Source: CAYVRJ01 sp964453645 (GTDB lineage: Bacteria > Bacillota > Clostridia > Christensenellales > JAWKQI01). Taken from it: a DNA stretch of 64,000 nt. Within the stretch, counting starts at the first letter, position 1. Each line of letters starts with the position of its first letter. The notes under the pieces are model-generated. The model did no database searches. It saw only the letters and a program-made list of their open reading frames with translations, and was not told the DNA's origin. A program made the translations under genes and the position numbers. Location of the stretch: positions 1 through 64,000 of the forward strand of contig CAYVRJ010000008.1 of the NCBI GenBank assembly GCA_964453645.1, read 5' to 3'. Shown here in pieces: positions 59,617 through 64,000 of this stretch.

Positions 59617-59843
59617 GTAAACTGATCCTAATTGATGCATATACGCTGGAACGTTTGTTATTTTCTTTGGGGTTTGAGAAAATTAGACAAAAGGGCAGCC
59701 ATGCTTTTTACAAGCACGCTGACGGCCGGTGTACGACAGTACCTTTTCATTCTAAGAAAGTACTGCCCCGACCATTGTTGAGAGACATTCTCAACCAAAT
59801 TAATCTAACGGTTGAAGCGTATAACACTTTGATTTCTCAGTGA
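59613..59843 (+). CDS. hicA: HicA-type toxin (mRNA interferase)
   Basis: 76 residues with the dsRBD-like HicA fold: LLFSLGFEKIRQKGSHAFYKHADGRCTTVPFHSKKVLPRPLLRDILNQINL. The active-site His of the GSHxxY motif is present. GTG start, overlapping the hicB stop by 4 bp. The hicB-before-hicA order is the reverse of the classical hicAB pair but is common. The pair shares the arg transcript. Confidence 0.88.
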   Translation: MSKLILIDAYTLERLLFSLGFEKIRQKGSHAFYKHADGRCTTVPFHSKKVLPRPLLRDILNQINLTVEAYNTLISQ

Positions 59844-59853
59844 GGTTACAAAC

Positions 59854-61047
59854 ATGAACATGAACTACGAACAATTAAAGACCTTGGACGAACAGTATTA
59901 CTTTCCGGTTTTTGGGCAAAGGCAGGAAGCTGTGTTTGCCCGGGGAGACATGCAGTATATGTACGACATCGAAGGCAAAAAATACACCGATTTTTTGGGT
60001 GCCATTGCCTGTGTGTGTCTGGGTCATGGACATCCAAAATTTAATGCAGCACTCAACGAACAAATTGCAAATTATATTAGCTGTGCAAATTATTTCTATA
60101 ACGAACCCCAGGCTAAACTTGTAGAGCTGCTGTGCACAGCCACCAAATACGAAAAAGCCTTCATATGCTCTAGTGGGGCAGAGGCCAACGAAGGGGCGAT
60201 TAAGCTTGCCCGGAAGGTTCACTTTAACAAGGGGGAAAACCGCACCCAGATCATCACCTGCACCAACAGCTTCCATGGGCGCACCTTAGCAACCCTTGCG
60301 GCAACGGGGCAGGATCGGTTCCACGCACCCTACAAACCGCTGATGGAAACCTTTGATTACGTTGCGTTTAATAACTGTGAGGAACTCAAGAGCAAACTAT
60401 CTGGCAACACCTGTGCTGTCATTTTAGAGGTCATCCAAGGGGAGGGTGGAGTGATTCCCGCAACCCAGGAGTTTGTAACCCTCGCCCGAAAACTGTGCGA
60501 TGAGTACGGCGCACAACTCATCTTCGACGAAGTGCAAACGGGTATGGGTCGAACGGGAAAGCTCTTAGCCCAAGAACACTTTGGCATTTTGGGGGATATC
60601 ACCACCCTTGCAAAGTCTTTGGGTAATGGATTCCCTGTGGGTGCGTTTATCGCCCGAGGAGAAGCGGCAAAGGCTTTCACCGCCGGAGACCACGGCTCCA
60701 CCTACGGGGGCAACGCTCTGGCCTGCACGGCTGCATACACGGTTTTATCCACCATATTGGAAGAAAACTTGTGTGAGCGGGTTGAACAGATGGGTGTTTA
60801 TTTTATGGAAACCCTAAAAAATAACCTAAAAAACAAAAAAAGTGTATTGGACATTCGTGGAAAAGGGCTTATAATAGGAGTAGAACTTTCAACAGATTAT
60901 TCTGCCCCTGCTCTGCAAAAGGAGCTTCTCAAGCGGGGATTTATGATTTGCACTGCGGGAAGAAACACCTTGCGTTTCCTGCCCAGTTATTGTATACAAA
61001 AATCAGATATAGATTCATTAGTCGGTGCGTTGTTGGCAATTCTCTAG
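59854..61047 (+). CDS. argD: Acetylornithine aminotransferase
   Basis: 397 residues, class-III PLP aminotransferase: FICSSGAEANEGAIKLARK, NSFHGRTLATLAATGQ, IFDEVQTGMGRTGK and the PLP lysine in TTLAKSLGNGFPVGAF. It makes N-acetylornithine. GAGG lies 8 bp before the ATG at 59854; ATG at 59860 is also in frame. It follows hicA by 10 bp. Confidence 0.95.
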   Translation: MNMNYEQLKTLDEQYYFPVFGQRQEAVFARGDMQYMYDIEGKKYTDFLGAIACVCLGHGHPKFNAALNEQIANYISCANYFYNEPQAKLVELLCTATKYEKAFICSSGAEANEGAIKLARKVHFNKGENRTQIITCTNSFHGRTLATLAATGQDRFHAPYKPLMETFDYVAFNNCEELKSKLSGNTCAVILEVIQGEGGVIPATQEFVTLARKLCDEYGAQLIFDEVQTGMGRTGKLLAQEHFGILGDITTLAKSLGNGFPVGAFIARGEAAKAFTAGDHGSTYGGNALACTAAYTVLSTILEENLCERVEQMGVYFMETLKNNLKNKKSVLDIRGKGLIIGVELSTDYSAPALQKELLKRGFMICTAGRNTLRFLPSYCIQKSDIDSLVGALLAIL

Positions 61048-61060
61048 TCGGAGGTGCAAA

Positions 61061-62596
61061 ATGGAGAAGGTTTTGGTAATCGGTTCGGGGCCCATCACAG
61101 CAGGTCAAGCGGTGGAGCTTGATTATGCAGGCATTCACGCCATCCTCGCCTTAAAGGAAGAAAACGTGCAGACGGTGGTGCTCAACTCCAATGCAGCATC
61201 GGTGATGACGGACAGAGCCTTTGCCGATACCGTATACATCGAACCGGTGACCCTTCACAACATTTTGCGCATCGTGGAGATCGAGCGCCCACAGGGTATT
61301 ATCGCCTCCCCTGCCGGCATCTTGGGGTTTACCCTGATGCAGGAGCTGAAAAACCGAGGAGATTTAGACAAACTGGGTGTGGTTTTCTTAGATGAACCCA
61401 CGGTGATGAAACACTACGGCAACAAAGCCTCCACCCTGCACTCCCTGTCCCGGCTGCAAATACCCGTGCCCAAGAGTGCAACGGCAACAACACAAAACGA
61501 AGCCATTGAAGCTGCGAACAATTTGGGATACCCCGTATTTGTCCGTCCCACTCTCTTAAAAGATTCTCAAGGGGCACAGGTGATTTACGACGAATCCGAA
61601 TTACTTGCCTTTATTTCCACCAATATGACCTTGTCCCCCACCCACCCCCTGCTCATCGATCAGTTTATCGTGGGTAAGGAAGTGGAACTGGACGGGGTTT
61701 CGGACGGCACAGACGTGTTTATTGGGGGGATCGTGGAGCACATCGAGGGCACAGGGGTGCACTCCTGCGACTCCATTGCCGTATACCCCACCCAAACCAT
61801 CAACCCCCGCATCGTTCAAACAATTGCCGACTACGGCATTCGCATCGCCCGAGAGTTTAAAATTAAGGGTGTGTTTAACATCCAGTTTGCCCTAGATGCA
61901 TACGACCACATCTATGTGTTGGACATCAACATGTCCGCCTCCCGCACCATGCCCGTGTTGTCTAAAGTGCAGCCGGTCAACCTGTTCCGCGTGGCAACTA
62001 AGGCAAAGATCGGCATCTCCTTGCGCCAGCAGGGTTTAAAGACGGGGTTACAAAAGCGCAAAGAAGATTTGGTCACGGTGAAAGCCCCCGTGTTCAGCTT
62101 TGCCAGCCAGCGAAACTTGGAGATCTTCCTAGGGCCTCAGGTGAAATCCACCGGGGAGGTCATCGGCACTGCCAAAACCTATGGCGCTGCCCTGAAAAAA
62201 GCGTTTATCGCCTGCGGCATCGGCATCCCCCACCGTGCGGTGCTCTTCTCCACCGGCCCCAACGACTTTCCGGGGGTGTACGATTGCGCCATTCAAATGT
62301 TTAAGTTGGGGTTGAAAATCTATGCAACCCCCCGGACGGGTGCATATCTGGAATCCCGGGGCATGGACATTACAGTCATCTCCCACGACAACATCTTTGA
62401 ATTTTTGTCGGGCAGGGCGGTGGATCTCATCCTCAACACCCCCACCAAGGGTGAGGAGTTTGCAAAGCGTGGGCTGTTGCTCAGAAAGTATGCGCTGGAG
62501 CTGTCTTTGCCCATCGTGACTTCCCTAGACACCCTCACCGCCCTCATCTTTGCCATGTGCGACGAAACGCCCCACGAGGACGTTATGACTCTGTAA
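61061..62596 (+). CDS. Stand-alone half of a carbamoyl-phosphate synthase large subunit
   Basis: 511 residues, about half of a normal CarB (~1070): pre-ATP-grasp domain (1-110, VLVIGSGPITAGQAVELDYAG), one ATP-grasp domain (about 120-330) and a C-terminal MGS-like regulatory domain (about 375-511). Overall it is closest to the carboxy half. Two conserved spots differ: the ATP loop usually read VLGGxxM is LLKDSQGAQ, and the metal-binding EVNPRAxR is DINMSASR (Asp288, Asn290). No N-terminal half or carA lies in the window. It may form a homodimer working as a full synthase, be a regulatory relative, or have another ATP-grasp reaction. GGAGG precedes the ATG. Next gene is argF. Confidence 0.75.
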   Translation: MEKVLVIGSGPITAGQAVELDYAGIHAILALKEENVQTVVLNSNAASVMTDRAFADTVYIEPVTLHNILRIVEIERPQGIIASPAGILGFTLMQELKNRGDLDKLGVVFLDEPTVMKHYGNKASTLHSLSRLQIPVPKSATATTQNEAIEAANNLGYPVFVRPTLLKDSQGAQVIYDESELLAFISTNMTLSPTHPLLIDQFIVGKEVELDGVSDGTDVFIGGIVEHIEGTGVHSCDSIAVYPTQTINPRIVQTIADYGIRIAREFKIKGVFNIQFALDAYDHIYVLDINMSASRTMPVLSKVQPVNLFRVATKAKIGISLRQQGLKTGLQKRKEDLVTVKAPVFSFASQRNLEIFLGPQVKSTGEVIGTAKTYGAALKKAFIACGIGIPHRAVLFSTGPNDFPGVYDCAIQMFKLGLKIYATPRTGAYLESRGMDITVISHDNIFEFLSGRAVDLILNTPTKGEEFAKRGLLLRKYALELSLPIVTSLDTLTALIFAMCDETPHEDVMTL

Positions 62597-62631
62597 ACAA
62601 ACACTTTTACTATATAAGGAGAATTTTATAC

Positions 62632-63597
62632 ATGGACTTATACAGCTATAAACCGCAAAACAAATTTTCGCAAAAGCATATGCTGACGCTTCTTAACTAT
62701 TCACGGGACGAAATGTTGCAGATCCTCTCTTTGGCCCTCAAGCTCAAGGCGCAGAACAAGAACGGAATCAAACACCACCTGCTCTCCGGCAAAACCCTTG
62801 CCATGATCTTTTCCAAGAGTTCCACCCGCACACGGGTTTCCTTTGAGACAGGGTTTTATCAATTGGGGGGGTACCCCATGTTTTTAAGTGCACAGGACAT
62901 TCAGCTCAACCGGGGAGAGACCATTGCAGATACGGCTAAAACCCTCTCCCGCATGGTGGACGGCATTATGATCCGCACCTTTGCCCAAAAGGACGTGGAC
63001 GATCTGGCTAAATACGGCAGTGTTCCCGTGATTAACGCCCTCACCGACGACTATCACCCCTGCCAGGCTTTGGCCGATCTGCTCACCTACTTTGAACACA
63101 AGGGAGATTTTAAGGGTAAACTGTGTTTTGTTGGAGACGGCAACAACGTGGCGAATTCCCTGATGATCGGCTGCTTAAAGGTTGGTTTGGATTTTGCAGT
63201 GGCAACACCCCCCGGTTATGAGGTGAACTCCGCACTGGTGGAGCAATGCCGTGAAATCGCAGCCGTGAGCGGCAGCACATTAACGGTCACCCACTCCCCC
63301 CAGGAAGCGGCAAAAGATGCCGATTGCATCTATACCGACGTGTGGGCCAGCATGGGTCAGGAAGGTGATGCGATAGAAAAACATAAGGCGTTTGGCGGGT
63401 TTCAAGTAAACGAAGAGCTGTTTGCAAACGCCAAGGGTAACGCTGTATTCATGCACTGCCTGCCCGCCCATCGGGGAGAAGAGGTCTCTGCCGATGTGAT
63501 CGACGGCAAGCGCAGCGTGGTGTTTGACGAAGCGGAAAACCGCCTCCACGTGCAAAAGGCCTTGATGGTGCTGCTCATGGGGGACAAGCATGAATAA
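62632..63597 (+). CDS. argF: Ornithine carbamoyltransferase
   Basis: 321 residues. Carbamoyl-phosphate binding motif SSTRTRVSFE, HPCQALADLLT, and ornithine-site HCLPAHRGEEVS are all present. It makes citrulline from ornithine and carbamoyl phosphate. AAGGAG lies 10 bp before the ATG at 62632. Its position after the half-CarB gene suggests that gene's product may supply carbamoyl phosphate locally. Confidence 0.96.
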   Translation: MDLYSYKPQNKFSQKHMLTLLNYSRDEMLQILSLALKLKAQNKNGIKHHLLSGKTLAMIFSKSSTRTRVSFETGFYQLGGYPMFLSAQDIQLNRGETIADTAKTLSRMVDGIMIRTFAQKDVDDLAKYGSVPVINALTDDYHPCQALADLLTYFEHKGDFKGKLCFVGDGNNVANSLMIGCLKVGLDFAVATPPGYEVNSALVEQCREIAAVSGSTLTVTHSPQEAAKDADCIYTDVWASMGQEGDAIEKHKAFGGFQVNEELFANAKGNAVFMHCLPAHRGEEVSADVIDGKRSVVFDEAENRLHVQKALMVLLMGDKHE

Positions 63598-64000
63598 AAT
63601 CGAGTTTCGCAAAGCACAACCCGAGGATATTCCCGCAATTTTGGAAATAACCAAAAAGGCGTTCACCCAATATGCAGACACCATTAAAAACCAAAACGTT
63701 GCTGCTCTCACCGAATCTCGGGAGAGCGTTGCCTTTGATATGGAGCACAAACACATCTACGTCTGTTTGGTGGACGGTTCACTGGTGGGTTCGGTGCGGT
63801 TCGAGGTGCTTTCGCAAAACATTGCCTATCTATCCCGCTTTGCAGTGGATCCGGAGATTCAGTCGCTGGGTATTGGCGGGTTGCTTTTGGAAAAGGTGCG
63901 CCTGGAGTGCCTAAACTTAGGTGTGCGGGCAATCACCCTCTACACCGCTTCTAAGATGCGCTCTACCGTTGCGTTTTATTTAAAAAATGGCTACTACATC
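63590..64000 (+). CDS. GNAT-family acetyltransferase (partial, runs off the window)
   Basis: The first 137 residues are visible: MNKIEFRKAQPEDIPAILEI, then a GNAT core with SRFAVDPEIQSLGIGGLLLEKVR (acetyl-CoA loop Q-x-x-G-I-G) and YTASKMRSTVAFYLKNGYYI. Its ATG overlaps the end of argF by 8 bp, so it is part of the arg operon. Since argA and argJ are missing from the visible operon, it could be the acetyl-CoA:glutamate acetyltransferase of this organism, or an unrelated GNAT; the C-terminus is needed to tell. Confidence 0.8.
   Translation, partial: MNKIEFRKAQPEDIPAILEITKKAFTQYADTIKNQNVAALTESRESVAFDMEHKHIYVCLVDGSLVGSVRFEVLSQNIAYLSRFAVDPEIQSLGIGGLLLEKVRLECLNLGVRAITLYTASKMRSTVAFYLKNGYYI

Noticed and set aside
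1..64000. CRISPR arrays, rRNA operons, insertion sequences
   Set aside because: No regularly spaced repeats, rRNA sequence or transposase-like gene was found on either strand.

Overview
The window reads as chromosomal DNA of an anaerobic Gram-positive bacterium, most likely a member of the Clostridia (Firmicutes). The evidence is strong AGGAGG-type ribosome binding sites, frequent TTG and GTG starts, a sortase-type NPKTG surface protein, rubrerythrin, the rpsF-ssb-rpsR operon, GntR, LacI and CI-like regulators and an ArgR-type arg operon. I cannot name a species. No rRNA, tRNA or CRISPR array is recognisable.

Layout. 0.2-4.2 kb: radical SAM (SPL-like) protein, DivIVA-like coiled-coil protein overlapping signal peptidase I, an MGMT-like protein and RadC. 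4.3-11.6 kb (minus strand): membrane-anchored rubrerythrin, TPR glycosyltransferase, two SDR enzymes, a GNAT, an M24-fold protein with degraded metal site, CutC. 11.7-13.3 kb: small secreted protein, and a CI-like repressor facing an unknown gene across three 15-bp operators. 13.4-20.4 kb: sugar-type ABC importer locus (MalK-like ATPase, GntR regulator, Cys/Met-type PLP lyase, lipoprotein, two permeases, RidA). 20.4-26.1 kb: an isolated podovirus-like tail module (adaptor, nozzle, tailspike, coiled-coil/peptidoglycan-binding protein) with no head genes, flanked by copies of a dispersed repeat. 26.1-33.6 kb: xylulokinase, NPKTG surface protein, SLOG-domain protein with a long hairpin behind it, heterodimeric ABC exporter. 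33.7-45.2 kb: HEQEH protein, RNase G, two linked radical-SAM-system proteins, Lon, a toxin-antitoxin pair with a scar, YsxC, metallophosphoesterase, MurA and the rpsF-ssb-rpsR operon. 45.4-48.5 kb: SDR plus sugar isomerase with a LacI regulator. 48.5-54.9 kb: TatD, MetG, a large coiled-coil protein, a DnaA-box cluster, VanY, an alkyltransferase-like protein, Upp, MazF. 55-57.2 kb: NAD(P)HX repair enzyme and RecX. 57.4-64 kb: arginine operon argC-argB-[hicBA]-argD-half CarB-argF-GNAT (runs off the window).

The most unusual items are: the head-less tail module; a RelE-type toxin-antitoxin pair between lon and ysxC bracketed by a 52-bp perfect direct repeat carrying the ysxC start, with the tail of a second diverged toxin upstream; a hicBA pair inside the arg operon; a stand-alone, diverged C-terminal half of carbamoyl-phosphate synthase; a nearly identical translation-start cassette in front of cutC and ssb (and a weaker copy before lon); a cluster of DnaA boxes in a 438-bp gene-free gap; and a ~157-nt hairpin behind the SLOG gene.

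All functions are by eye from sequence and family knowledge; no database search was run.
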